This document shows positions 44,208 to 52,136 of a stretch of 64,000 nucleotides of DNA, in pieces; position 1 is the stretch's first letter, and every line of letters starts with the position of its first letter. The stretch comes from Bilifractor porci (lineage in GTDB: Bacteria > Bacillota > Clostridia > Lachnospirales > Lachnospiraceae). Location of the stretch: positions 186,001 to 250,000 of the forward strand of contig NZ_VUMV01000002.1 of assembly GCF_009696005.1 (NCBI RefSeq), given 5' to 3'. The notes below the pieces were generated by a model that made no database searches, was not told where the DNA came from, and was given only the letters and a program-made list of their open reading frames with translations. The translations under genes and the position numbers were made by a program.

Positions 44208-45809
44208 ATGTTAAAGCTTTTAGTAAAAAAACAACTGAGTGAAATTTTTCGTGTATATTTTTACAATGCGAAGAAGAATAAAGCCCGTTCTAAGGTGTCC
44301 ACAATCATGTTTATGATATGGTTTGCGGTTATTATGATAGGAGTTCTTGGGGGCATATTTACGATGCTTTCAAGAAAATTATGTGCACCAATGGCGGCAC
44401 TCGATATGGGATGGATGTATTATGCGCTTATGGGGCTTCTTGCAATTTTACTTGGTACATTTGGCAGTGTATTTAACACATTTTCCGGTCTGTATCTGGC
44501 AAAGGATAATGATCTGCTTTTGTCCATGCCAATTCCGGTATCAGCAATTGTTGCATCACGACTGCTTAGTGTTTACATTTTGGGACTGATGTACTCGGCA
44601 GTCGTAATTATCCCGGCGTGGATTGTGTATATGGTGACAGCTGGAGTTAATACGCAGAACATATTTGGTGGAATTATTCTTACACTGTTGATTTCTGTAT
44701 TTGTTATGACGCTGTCCTGCTTGCTTGGATATGTTGTTGCAAAAGTAAGCCTGAAATTAAAGCATAAAAGCATGATTACGGTATTGGTATCGCTTTTATT
44801 TATCGGTGCTTATTATTTCTTCTATTTCAAGGCACGGAATATGATTACAGACCTGCTTACCAACCTGACTGTGTATGGAGAAAAGATCAAGGGTTCTGCA
44901 TATCTGCTCTTTACCTTTGGTAGTGTTGGCGCAGGAGATATGCAATCTTCTCTTATAATGATTGCATTGGTTACAGTTCTGTTTTTAGCGATGTGGTTTT
45001 TGATATCAAAAAGCTTCTTACAGGTGGCAATATCCACTGGCAAAGTCGGCAAAGTGAAATATCGCAGAAAGACTATGATACAGGAAAGCGTATCGAAAGC
45101 ACTGCTATTAAGGGAGTTTAAACATTTTACATCAAGTTCTGGATATATGTTAAACAGTGGACTTGGCGTGTTCCTGATGCCTGTATGTGCGGCTGGACTT
45201 TTATGGAAGGGAAGAAAGCTGTTTACAATGCTGAATGGCATGTTTGGAAGTCAGGATGGAAGTGTTCTGCTGCTGATTACGGTCATGCTTTGTGGTCTTA
45301 TATCCATGAATATTATGACGGCACCTTCGATATCTTTGGAGGGTAAAAGTCTGTGGATTGCACAGTCTCTTCCTGTGACACCATGGCAGGTACTTCGCGC
45401 GAAACTGGATATGCAGCTTATTTTAAATAGTATACCTGCGATGCTTTGCATGATTTGTACAGCAGTAGTCTGCCCATTTAAAATCGGACAGTTTGTAATG
45501 ATGATCCTGCAGGTACTATCCTATGTGTTTGTCATGGCAGTATTTGGTTTATTTATGGGAGTGATAAAGCCGGTGCTTACCTGGACAAATGAGCTTACAC
45601 CGATAAAGCAGAGTGCTTCTGTGATGATAACACTGTTTGGCGGATTCGGATATACAGCACTTCTGTTTATCGGATATATGGCGCTGCCGGGTTATACATT
45701 GGGATATATGCGCTATATCGGAATTTTTATAGCAGTAAATGTTGTGGCTGGTCTGACATTGTATATTTGGCTTAAAACAAAAGGCTGTGATAGATTTGCA
45801 GAACTTTGA
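44208..45809 (+). CDS. Large ABC-2 type permease
   Basis: 533 residues with about twelve hydrophobic segments, i.e. a double-size permease. The start LVKKQLSEIFRVYFYN with DNDLLLSMPIPVSAIVASRLL near residue 100 resembles the bacitracin/EcsB-like and YhaP-type exporters. ATG at 44208 directly follows the ATPase stop, giving translational coupling. Together they form a second exporter next to the first. Substrate unknown. Confidence 0.88.
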   Translation: MLKLLVKKQLSEIFRVYFYNAKKNKARSKVSTIMFMIWFAVIMIGVLGGIFTMLSRKLCAPMAALDMGWMYYALMGLLAILLGTFGSVFNTFSGLYLAKDNDLLLSMPIPVSAIVASRLLSVYILGLMYSAVVIIPAWIVYMVTAGVNTQNIFGGIILTLLISVFVMTLSCLLGYVVAKVSLKLKHKSMITVLVSLLFIGAYYFFYFKARNMITDLLTNLTVYGEKIKGSAYLLFTFGSVGAGDMQSSLIMIALVTVLFLAMWFLISKSFLQVAISTGKVGKVKYRRKTMIQESVSKALLLREFKHFTSSSGYMLNSGLGVFLMPVCAAGLLWKGRKLFTMLNGMFGSQDGSVLLLITVMLCGLISMNIMTAPSISLEGKSLWIAQSLPVTPWQVLRAKLDMQLILNSIPAMLCMICTAVVCPFKIGQFVMMILQVLSYVFVMAVFGLFMGVIKPVLTWTNELTPIKQSASVMITLFGGFGYTALLFIGYMALPGYTLGYMRYIGIFIAVNVVAGLTLYIWLKTKGCDRFAEL

Positions 45810-45872
45810 TAACGGAAACAAAAGTAGGAAATTATGAAATAAAAGTCAAGTAATAAACAATACTGAAAGAGG

Positions 45873-46082
45873 CTGCTTATATTAGCATTTCCAATCATCA
45901 TGTGGATGTTGTTTACTCAGATTTTTGGAACGATTTGGATCGTGAGTGTAGCATCGGTCTTAGTATTTATTTGTAAATTGGGAATTTTAGGAGTGTTTCT
46001 GGCAGTTCTATTGGATGAAGGTGTCAGGGTTCTGATTAATTTTTGGAAATATTCAAGAATCGTAAAGAAGTGGAGAGAATAG
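45873..46082 (+). pseudogene. C-terminal remnant of a MATE-type efflux protein
   Basis: The frame before and after ATG at 45900 reads as hydrophobic sequence ending LGILGVFLAVLLDEGVRVLI and a basic tail. That matches the last span and tail of MATE transporters (x-LDE-x-R). There is no ribosome-binding site and the first 380 residues are absent. Likely a leftover of a deleted efflux gene. Confidence 0.55.
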
Positions 46083-46169
46083 TAAAGCTCTGCGTCTAAA
46101 GCGTCACTGTATCTGTCCATTTTACCATCCTTACTGTTTATAGAAAGTGCAGTGGTGTGTGGTAATCTT

Positions 46170-46244
46170 CAACTATTGATATTCGCAGTGCTTTTTGCAC
46201 CATGTCATATACTGATAGGCTATATGAATGCGATAATGAAATAA
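46170..46244 (+). pseudogene. Short hydrophobic remnant
   Basis: A frame ending at TAA 46242-46244 reads LLIFAVLFAPCHILIGYMNA-IMK, a typical last membrane segment. No start or ribosome-binding site exists. It is probably the end of another deleted membrane protein gene; the family is not identifiable. Confidence 0.3.
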
Positions 46245-46248
46245 ACAC

Positions 46249-46298
46249 TTGACAAGTTACCAAGCGGTTACTATAATATGAAGTAACCAAAAGGTAAC
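46249..46298 (+). promoter_or_regulatory. Consensus promoter with GTTAC/GTAAC operator repeats
   Basis: Perfect TTGACA (46249-46254), 17 bases, perfect TATAAT (46272-46277). The spacer contains GTTACC and GGTTAC at its two edges, and a perfect palindrome GTAACC-AAAA-GGTAAC follows at 46283-46298. A dimeric repressor, perhaps the TetR protein encoded at 47285, could bind here. The transcript meets the hairpin at 46328. Confidence 0.75.
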
Positions 46299-46327
46299 TT
46301 ATAATATTATAAGACAGACGCAAAGAC

Positions 46328-46372
46328 GCAGTGCTTATTTTCCTGATGTGGATTTTAAGTGCTGCTTTTTTT
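46328..46372 (+). terminator. Leader terminator/attenuator
   Basis: GCAGTGCTTA (46328-46337) pairs with TAAGTGCTGC (46356-46365), two G-U pairs, then seven T. It lies only about 50 bases after the -10 box, so it looks like an attenuator ahead of the 46551-48092 genes. The 20 bases before it (46315-46334) recur at 48111-48130. Confidence 0.7.
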
Positions 46373-46392
46373 AAGAAAAATGAGAGAGACTA

Positions 46393-46522
46393 TTCAGAGC
46401 CAACCTCCAAAATGCTGCGCATTTCGTCGGTGTGGCGTATCCGTCAAATAGATTTTCAGAAATAATTGTTCGTTCATGCAAGCATGACTCACAATTTTTC
46501 TGGAAATCTGCTTGGCTCTGAA
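46393..46522. repeat. 130-base interrupted inverted repeat
   Basis: TTCAGAGCCAA (46393-46403) is repeated inverted as TTGGCTCTGAA (46512-46522). Inside, AGATTTTCAGAAATAATTGT at about 46449 pairs with an ACAATTTTTCTGGAAATCT-like arm ending near 46509, around a CATGCAAGCATG apex. No coding capacity. It resembles small hairpin elements elsewhere in the window. Confidence 0.65.
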
Positions 46523-46550
46523 CAGTTACAACTTGATGGAGGAATCAAGA

Positions 46551-46766
46551 ATGGTTTGTACAAAATGTGGTAAAGAAATGAGAAAAGGATATTTATTTGC
46601 AAGCAAAGATGGAGCATTCAGTTTTGCTAATGAGGTGCCGGGTGTATTTGAGAAGGCAGACAAAGCGGATGGATTTATAGAGATTACTTCTTTAAAGCCG
46701 GGGCATCGGACAAGTATAGCGGCTGAGTGCTGTGAGGAATGTCGCTTGCTGGTAATTGGGTATTAG
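46551..46766 (+). CDS. DUF6487-like zinc-ribbon protein
   Basis: 71 residues from ATG at 46551, with GGAGGAA 6 to 8 bases upstream. CTKCGKEMRKGYLFASKDG at the start and CCEECRLLVIGY at the end form a four-cysteine ribbon, the pattern of DUF6487 proteins. Function unknown. It is the first gene after the attenuator and probably co-transcribed with the LytTR and TetR genes. Confidence 0.7.
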   Translation: MVCTKCGKEMRKGYLFASKDGAFSFANEVPGVFEKADKADGFIEITSLKPGHRTSIAAECCEECRLLVIGY

Positions 46767-46840
46767 GAGCATTCATATAAGCTGTTTCCTTATATTTGTC
46801 AGGAAACTGCTACAATAACATATTTATATGGAGAAAGCAG

Positions 46841-47281
46841 ATGAAAGTATCAGTCATTCGTCCTTCTTCGTATGAGGAGGATGAAATAATATTCAGGTGT
46901 CATACCTTATCAGATGACATGGACAGGTTAATACATAGATTAAGGTATGGTGAAATAAAGTTTACCGGATATGATGAGCATGGAATCAGTACGATTGTAG
47001 CATCGGATATCTATTATTTTGAGACGGTGGATAACAAAGTATTCGCTTATTGCAGGCAAAGTGTTTATGAGGTTAAGGAAAGACTATATCAGCTAGAAGA
47101 TGTGATAGAAGAACTTCCATTCATGAGGATTTCAAAGTCCATGATTGTAAATATTGAAAAAATCCTGCATATTTCGCCGGCACTTGGTGGCAGATTTGAA
47201 GCAGTGTTGGAAAATGATGAGAAAGTAATTATTTCGAGGCTGTATGTGCCAATTTTAAAAAATAAATTAGGAGTGAGGTAA
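46841..47281 (+). CDS. Stand-alone LytTR DNA-binding regulator
   Basis: 146 residues. After a 40-residue N-terminal part comes a LytTR domain: IVASDIYYFETVDNKVFAYC, VYEVKERLYQLEDVIEELPF, MRISKSMIVNIEKI and the last strands. Such one-domain LytTR proteins lack a receiver and often regulate neighbouring membrane or exporter genes. ATG at 46841 has GGAGAAAG upstream. The stop is adjacent to the TetR start. Confidence 0.88.
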   Translation: MKVSVIRPSSYEEDEIIFRCHTLSDDMDRLIHRLRYGEIKFTGYDEHGISTIVASDIYYFETVDNKVFAYCRQSVYEVKERLYQLEDVIEELPFMRISKSMIVNIEKILHISPALGGRFEAVLENDEKVIISRLYVPILKNKLGVR

Positions 47282-47284
47282 GTG

Positions 47285-47923
47285 ATGAGTATCAGAGAGA
47301 AGAATACAAAGGAAAGAATTTTAGACGAAGCATTAAAGCTGTTTGCCCAGAGTGGTTATATGGGAACTTCCATGAATGATATTGCCGACAGGATGGGAGT
47401 GACGAAAGCAGCTCTATATAAGCACTATAAGAGCAAGCAGGAAATCTTAGACAGCATTGTGGAGAAAATGAACCGGATGGATCAGGAAAGAGTGAAGAAA
47501 TATGATATGCCGGAAGGAAATATGAAAGAAGTGGTGGAGGGCTACCGGTCTACAGCACTTGATAAGATTAAAGAATTTACGAAGGTGCAGTTTTTACACT
47601 GGACGCAGGAAGAATTTCCGTGCTGTTTTCGTAAAATGCTGACATTGGAGCAGTACAGAGATCCGGAAATGGCAAAGCTGTATCAAAACTACCTGTCAGG
47701 TGGTCCACTTGCATATATAGAAAATGTGTTTCAGGGACTGACGGAGCATAAGGAGGAAGCGGGACAAATTGCATTGGAATTTTACGGACCGATTTTTTTG
47801 CTTTACAGCATTTATGATGGAGCTGAGGATAAGGAAAGAATTATTGAGCTGGTTGAACAGCACGTGAACCGTTTTTCTGAGCAATTTATGGATAAGAAAG
47901 AAGGGATGGCAGATGCAAAATGA
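47285..47923 (+). CDS. TetR-family transcriptional regulator
   Basis: 212 residues. The helix-turn-helix is in LFAQSGYMGTSMNDIADRMG and VTKAALYKHYKSKQEILDSI; the helical ligand-binding part follows. ATG at 47285 is chosen although GTG at 47282 is in frame; GAGGT lies just before. It is in one run with LytTR and the KTR gene, whose start lies inside its 3' end. It may repress the promoter at 46249 and the exporter genes upstream, which is inference. Confidence 0.9.
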   Translation: MSIREKNTKERILDEALKLFAQSGYMGTSMNDIADRMGVTKAALYKHYKSKQEILDSIVEKMNRMDQERVKKYDMPEGNMKEVVEGYRSTALDKIKEFTKVQFLHWTQEEFPCCFRKMLTLEQYRDPEMAKLYQNYLSGGPLAYIENVFQGLTEHKEEAGQIALEFYGPIFLLYSIYDGAEDKERIIELVEQHVNRFSEQFMDKKEGMADAK

Positions 47924-48092
47924 GAATCAAAATGGGAAGCAGGAATGGGTGTACTGCCCGGTCTGTGGAAATAAAACCAGACTGAGACTTCGGGAAGATA
48001 CGGTTCTTACGCATTTTCCGCTATTTTGTCCGAAATGTAAAAAAGAAAGTCTGATAGATGCAAAGGAATATGTGGTAAAAGCAATTAAATAA
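47913..48092 (+). CDS. Cysteine-rich KTR protein
   Basis: 59 residues. WVYCPVCGNKTRLRLREDT then FPLFCPKCKKESLIDAKEY gives two CxxC knuckles with the K-T-R triad that names the family (Cys_rich_KTR, common on conjugative transposons). GAAGGGATGGCAG precedes ATG at 47913, overlapping the TetR stop. Role unknown, likely zinc binding. The attenuator motif recurs 19 bases after its stop. Confidence 0.85.
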   Translation: MQNENQNGKQEWVYCPVCGNKTRLRLREDTVLTHFPLFCPKCKKESLIDAKEYVVKAIK

Positions 48093-48122
48093 AGTTATCG
48101 GATTTTGAGCCAGACGCTAAGA

Positions 48123-48170
48123 CGCAGTGCGGATTGTGAGTAATACTACAATTCACATTGCGTTTTATTT
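48123..48170 (+). terminator. Terminator after the KTR gene with repeated leader motif
   Basis: A 15-base stem with G-U pairs and one mismatch (48123-48137 with 48148-48162) is followed by TTTTATTT. Bases 48111-48130 are 19 of 20 identical to 46315-46334 in front of the leader terminator. Another hairpin with a GTGCTTGCAC apex lies at 48192-48224. Confidence 0.65.
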
Positions 48171-48290
48171 ACGCGAGCAACGAGCCAAAGTCCGTGCTTG
48201 CACGAGACCTTGGCGACTGCCGCGATAACTTGAGAAACTCGCGAAGCGTGTTTCTCATAGTTTATACGCATGAACAAGGAGGAAAGAAAA

Positions 48291-48809
48291 ATGAGAGCAA
48301 TCATTTATACATCAAATACAGGAAGCACAGCTAAATATGCAAAGCTGTTGTCACATCAGATTTGTGTTCCGTCATATAGCATGGAGGAAGCAAAAACAAA
48401 GGTGAAGCCGGGAGCAGAAATCATTTATATGGGATGGATTATGGCAGGAAAAATCAAAGGATATCCGGAAGCTGCCAGAAAGTACAATATCCAGGCAGTA
48501 TGCGGTGTTGGCATGGGGCAGACCGGAACACAGCTTGTTGAGGTCAGAACGAAAAATAAAGTGCCACAGAGAATTCCACTTTTTACACTGCAGGGAACCT
48601 TTGATATCAGAAAACTTCATGGTGTTTACAAAATGATGATGAATGTCATGGTAAAGACCGCCGGAAAAGCATTGGCGGATAAATCCGACAGGACACCGGA
48701 GGAGGATGATATGCTGGATATGATGCTGAATGGTTCAGAGCGTGTGAAAGCCGAGAATCTGAAACACATAATTGAATGGTATGACATAGCAGAACGAGGG
48801 GAAAATTAA
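48291..48809 (+). CDS. Flavodoxin-like protein
   Basis: 172 residues. The start MRAIIYTSNTGSTAKYAKLL is the FMN phosphate-binding loop of flavodoxins (T/S-x-T-G-x-T). IIYMGWIMAGKIKGYP and AVCGVGMGQTG follow as the next strands and loops. Small electron carrier or quinone/flavin reductase domain. ATG at 48291 has AAGGAGG 8 bases upstream; ATG at 48270 lies before that site. AT-rich codon use as in its neighbours. Confidence 0.88.
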   Translation: MRAIIYTSNTGSTAKYAKLLSHQICVPSYSMEEAKTKVKPGAEIIYMGWIMAGKIKGYPEAARKYNIQAVCGVGMGQTGTQLVEVRTKNKVPQRIPLFTLQGTFDIRKLHGVYKMMMNVMVKTAGKALADKSDRTPEEDDMLDMMLNGSERVKAENLKHIIEWYDIAERGEN

Positions 48810-48811
48810 AT

Positions 48812-48913
48812 ATGAAAATAGAACATATTGCTATGTATGTGAATGATTTGGAAAGAACAAAAGATTTCTTCACAAAGTATATTGAAGGAAATCTGATAGA
48901 AATCACTGAGTAG
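48812..48913 (+). pseudogene. Glyoxalase/VOC protein with large in-frame deletion
   Basis: 33 residues: the start MKIEHIAMYVNDLERTKDFF is the first strand and helix of VOC-fold proteins, and the end GNLIEITE is their last strand (usually DPDGNxIEIT). Roughly 90 residues between are missing, in frame. The middle metal ligands are gone, so it cannot be functional. It directly follows the flavodoxin gene. Confidence 0.75.
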
Positions 48914-48930
48914 AAAAGAGGTAAATATCG

Positions 48931-49347
48931 ATGAAATTATATTTTGGTAATACAGTAACGACAGTTACAACAATTATGATTCTTGTATTGCTAGGTTTTA
49001 TTGGAGAATCCATAGCAAACCGGACAAACATCAATTACTGGGGACGCAGAAGTCTGTTCCTTCTGGCATATGGACTTACGATATGCTGCTTTGCAGCTGC
49101 AAGGGATGGGCTTGACAAGACAATTCAGAACACGATTGACGGAAGCTGTGCACCGGGGGTATTTCCGCTTATCAGCATCCCGAATCTGATTGGCTGCGTT
49201 GGAGCTGCAATTATAATCATTGCAGCTATTGCAACACCGATAGCAAAGTCGCAGCAAATGAGACAGATTTGGTTTTATGTGATGTCCGGCGGAGTAATGT
49301 TGAAGATTCTTGTAATGGAAGTGGCAAGAATTATTGTCAGAGTATAG
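48931..49347 (+). CDS. Four-span membrane protein of unknown function
   Basis: 138 residues with four hydrophobic segments (about 10-25, 42-58, 85-104 and 112-135). The family is not recognised. AAAAGAGGT lies about 10 bases before ATG. It may be part of the same transcript as the flavodoxin gene. The sequence looks intact, with no cysteine or charge pattern that points to a function. Confidence 0.6.
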   Translation: MKLYFGNTVTTVTTIMILVLLGFIGESIANRTNINYWGRRSLFLLAYGLTICCFAAARDGLDKTIQNTIDGSCAPGVFPLISIPNLIGCVGAAIIIIAAIATPIAKSQQMRQIWFYVMSGGVMLKILVMEVARIIVRV

Positions 49348-49383
49348 TAATTTTATTGTGTTAAATAAATAGGGAAAGTGACT

Positions 49384-49735
49384 ATGAGCAATATCATTAT
49401 TTTGGCAGGAAGCGAGCGAAAGGATGGCAATACAGACATGCTGGTTGATGCTTTCAAAAAAGGTGCCGCAAACTGTAAAAGTAATTACGGAATGGGCTCT
49501 ATCGATGGAAGGAGTCTGTGCTGTAGAAGCAGAGACAGATCCGGAAAATGTGGCATCGCAGAATGTTTTAAGGAGAGCCGGTTTTGTGAAGAATGGAGTA
49601 ATTGGAGAAGAAGGTCCCAGATTTGTTTACAGAGGAAAAGAAAATGAAAATCCTCAGAGCTATTCATTCTGGAGAAAGAATGGATTTTATGTGATAAGCG
49701 AAAATGAATATATTGTGATGGAACAATTGTTATAA
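49384..49735 (+). pseudogene. Chimeric remnant: FMN-reductase start joined to two GNAT acetyltransferase ends
   Basis: ATG at 49384 opens a frame MSNIIILAGSERKDGNTDML-VDAFKKGA, the flavin-binding start of NADPH-dependent FMN reductases. At about 49478 the sequence continues, in another frame, as a GNAT C-terminus (GVCAVEAETDPENVASQNVL, RRAGFVKNGVIGEEG). Near 49645 it changes again to a second GNAT ending (YSFWRKNGFYVISENEYIVM). Three truncated genes are thus fused within 350 bases. Nothing here should be functional. Confidence 0.75.
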
Positions 49736-49757
49736 CAGGGAAATGGAGAAAAATAAT

Positions 49758-50552
49758 ATGAAGAAATTAAATGGGGTATTAATTGCAGTAGCAATGTCGC
49801 TCGCATTGTGTGCGTGTGGAACAGAAGCAACAGGCTCTATGAGCATTATGGAGACAGGTGAACAGCAGACTGTGAAACAGAATACTGGCACTGAACAGGC
49901 TGATACAGAAGAAAATTCGTTAAAACAGGATACTGAGAAAACTACATCAGAAATTTCTGAATCTCAGCAGACACAGACAAAAAAGCTATCCTATTTGGAG
50001 CTTGACAAGGTATTAAATGAAATCAACACAGAAATTAAGCAGGGAACAGCCGGAAGCGGCTCAACCTCAATAAAAGTTGCAGCACACTTATTAAATTGGG
50101 GTGTAGGAACCAGCATGACAACAGATGAGATAAAGGAGGAGACTGTAAACTGGCTTTCTGATAAAGGAAATTCTGAACAGGTGGAGTTTTCAAACAAGCT
50201 GGCATCTGTTTACGAAGCATATAACAGGCTGCTTGGAAGTGATGCGAAGCAGTTACTTGAAAGTGCCGGTTGTGATGATGCAGCATATCCATGGAGCGAT
50301 TCTCCTGTAGAAACGATAGAGGCAATCGTAGAAGTGGTGCAGCTTCCGGATGAAGCAAATGAGATAGGCTCAAGCGTAGATCCTTCTTGGGAGGATGTTG
50401 TAGAACTTGTAAATTTAAGAGGAGATGAGACGACCGTATATTTACTTGCGGATGGTCGATATATGGATAGGACAAATGCTGTGTACATTTTTGACGGAGC
50501 TGATACATGGACGGATGAGTCTGGGGTGGAGTGGAATAAGGCTGTTAGATAG
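49758..50552 (+). CDS. Putative lipoprotein of unknown function
   Basis: 264 residues. A signal peptide ends in the lipobox LALCACG (Cys about 20). A Glu/Thr/Gln-rich spacer follows (about 25-80), then a domain of about 180 residues without recognised family, with WGVGTSMTTDEIKEETVNWL and YPWSDSPVETIEAIVEVVQL segments. ATG at 49758 is preceded by GGAG at 9 bases; the ATG at 49743 lies upstream of that. Anchored outside the membrane. It is the last gene of the AT-rich island. Confidence 0.65.
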   Translation: MKKLNGVLIAVAMSLALCACGTEATGSMSIMETGEQQTVKQNTGTEQADTEENSLKQDTEKTTSEISESQQTQTKKLSYLELDKVLNEINTEIKQGTAGSGSTSIKVAAHLLNWGVGTSMTTDEIKEETVNWLSDKGNSEQVEFSNKLASVYEAYNRLLGSDAKQLLESAGCDDAAYPWSDSPVETIEAIVEVVQLPDEANEIGSSVDPSWEDVVELVNLRGDETTVYLLADGRYMDRTNAVYIFDGADTWTDESGVEWNKAVR

Positions 50553-50700
50553 TATGTTAATATGCGTTGCTTGTGGCAATGGTTCTTTTCAATATTAAAT
50601 TGAACTATCGACGGTGCTCTGGTATCATGGACGCCCATTAAAATAATATGAGAGCACGGCCGGAAGAAGACAGGCCGCATTCAGGTATTGTAAAAGCCGC

Positions 50701-51210
50701 TCAAAGCAGGATTCCCAGCATAATGCAGAACTGGGCGACGGAGTTGGTGATCTGTTCTTTCCAGTTTGCTTTTGCGTCGCGCCGGTCTTTCTTTTGGGCA
50801 AACCACACCATGAGACCCATGCCGGCGGCTCCGGTTAAAAATAAAAAGAGCGCCGGCATATTTGTCATGTGGCGGATTACGGCCGCAATGGACCAGCGGC
50901 CGCGGTCAACGAACAGCGCCAGGATGATAAGCAGAAATCCGGCGGGCATCAGATAGCGCATCTGTTTGTTCAGAAAGCGCAGATCCCTGTGCCGCAGAGC
51001 GATGACGAATTTCCATCCGGCCTTGAGCGCGCCGGCGAGGATCACCAGCAGGACGCCTGCTTGAAACAGCCGGCTGTTGAATCGTGCCGCCAGGATGGCG
51101 GAGCTGACGCTGAAGAACAGGACTGGCAGGCAGTCGACAAGCGCCATGAAAAGGGTGAAACCTTCCGGTACCGGCCCGGGGAGCGTTCTGCTTTGCTTTT
51201 CTTTGTCCAT
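50701..51210 (-). CDS. Membrane protein of the TetR-controlled operon
   Basis: 169 residues, five hydrophobic segments (about 17-40, 50-70, 85-105, 115-135, 150-168). Family not recognised with certainty; the arrangement looks like small DUF-type integral proteins next to methyltransferase-like membrane enzymes. Its ATG (51208-51210) overlaps the stop codon of the DUF1295 gene by one base, so both are made together. No clear terminator follows. GC-rich, unlike the island before it. Confidence 0.65.
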   Translation of the reverse strand: MDKEKQSRTLPGPVPEGFTLFMALVDCLPVLFFSVSSAILAARFNSRLFQAGVLLVILAGALKAGWKFVIALRHRDLRFLNKQMRYLMPAGFLLIILALFVDRGRWSIAAVIRHMTNMPALFLFLTGAAGMGLMVWFAQKKDRRDAKANWKEQITNSVAQFCIMLGILL

Positions 51211-52001
51211 TATGCCACCAGCCATTTGTGATTCTTTACGGAGTAGAGAGGGATGAACGGGATCATGATCGGGGTCGTGGATTTGTATTTCTGATATTCC
51301 GGATCGGCGCCGTAGTTCTTGTCCTGGCGGATTTCCAGCCGACGGGCGCCGCCGAACATGACGTAGATGATGCCGGCGTAGCCGAGGAGGGCGCAGATCC
51401 ATTCCGCCGCGCCGCGGCAGATGATGATTCCGGAGACGAAGACACCGGTCCAGAAGATCATCTCACCGAAGTAGTTCGGGCAGCGCACAAGACGGAACAG
51501 CCCGGTGTCCACGAAGCGCCCCGGATTCTTCTTCTTGGCCCAGTTTTTCTGGAGATCAGCGGCTGCTTCCAGCGTCAGGCCGGCAGCGGAGATGAGAAGC
51601 CCGATGACGCAAAGCGCGTCTGTGCCGCTTCCGTTCATGAGCCGGAATGTCACAGGGGACGTCTGGAGTGCATAGAGAATAGAAGCGGAGATCCAGATCG
51701 CCAGCTTGGCGCCGAAAGAAACCCCGTCGTTTTGTTTGACTTCCCCTTTCATGCGTCTGGTGTAAGCTGTCTTGCGGTCCCGGTAGACCAGATAGCCGGA
51801 AAGCCGGCAGCCGTAGAGGATAAAGAGTACGCATTGCAGGGCGGTGCCCACGGTGAGCGCGTGACGGAAAAGGGCGAGCTGTCCGGCGCCGATAAGCGCC
51901 ACCGCCGCACCGTATCCGATGGAAATGAACCAGACATATTTGCGGAAGCCGCAGGAACTGGCGATCAGCGCCAGCACCAGAAGAATCAGAAATGTTTTCA
52001 T
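51210..52001 (-). CDS. DUF1295/steroid 5-alpha-reductase-like membrane enzyme
   Basis: 263 residues with about seven membrane spans. The C-terminal region carries the family signature: NPGRFVDTGLFRLVRCPNYFGEMIFW, then RRLEIRQDKNYGADPEYQKY. This is the DUF1295 group related to isoprenylcysteine methyltransferases and 3-oxo-5-alpha-steroid dehydrogenases. The enzyme is expected to act on lipid or steroid substrates in the membrane; the reaction is unknown. The divergent TetR gene and the palindrome at 52056 indicate ligand-controlled expression. Confidence 0.85.
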   Translation of the reverse strand: MKTFLILLVLALIASSCGFRKYVWFISIGYGAAVALIGAGQLALFRHALTVGTALQCVLFILYGCRLSGYLVYRDRKTAYTRRMKGEVKQNDGVSFGAKLAIWISASILYALQTSPVTFRLMNGSGTDALCVIGLLISAAGLTLEAAADLQKNWAKKKNPGRFVDTGLFRLVRCPNYFGEMIFWTGVFVSGIIICRGAAEWICALLGYAGIIYVMFGGARRLEIRQDKNYGADPEYQKYKSTTPIMIPFIPLYSVKNHKWLVA

Positions 52002-52052
52002 ATGTTATCCTCGTTTCTTTTTGACAGATTCTGCCTGTTGGGAGCATAATCA

Positions 52053-52081
52053 ATCATAGCGACATTTGTCGCTATTTTCAA
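52053..52081 (-). promoter_or_regulatory. Promoter of the DUF1295 operon with TetR operator in its spacer
   Basis: Minus-strand TTGAAA (52076-52081), 17 bases, TATGAT (52053-52058). The spacer is filled by a perfect palindrome ATAGCGACA-TT-TGTCGCTAT (52056-52075). A repressor bound there would cover both promoter boxes. Confidence 0.82.
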
Positions 52082-52136
52082 GATGATTCCGGTGAGAAAT
52101 TATATTTGCAACAGTAAACAGGAGGTGCCGTTTTTT

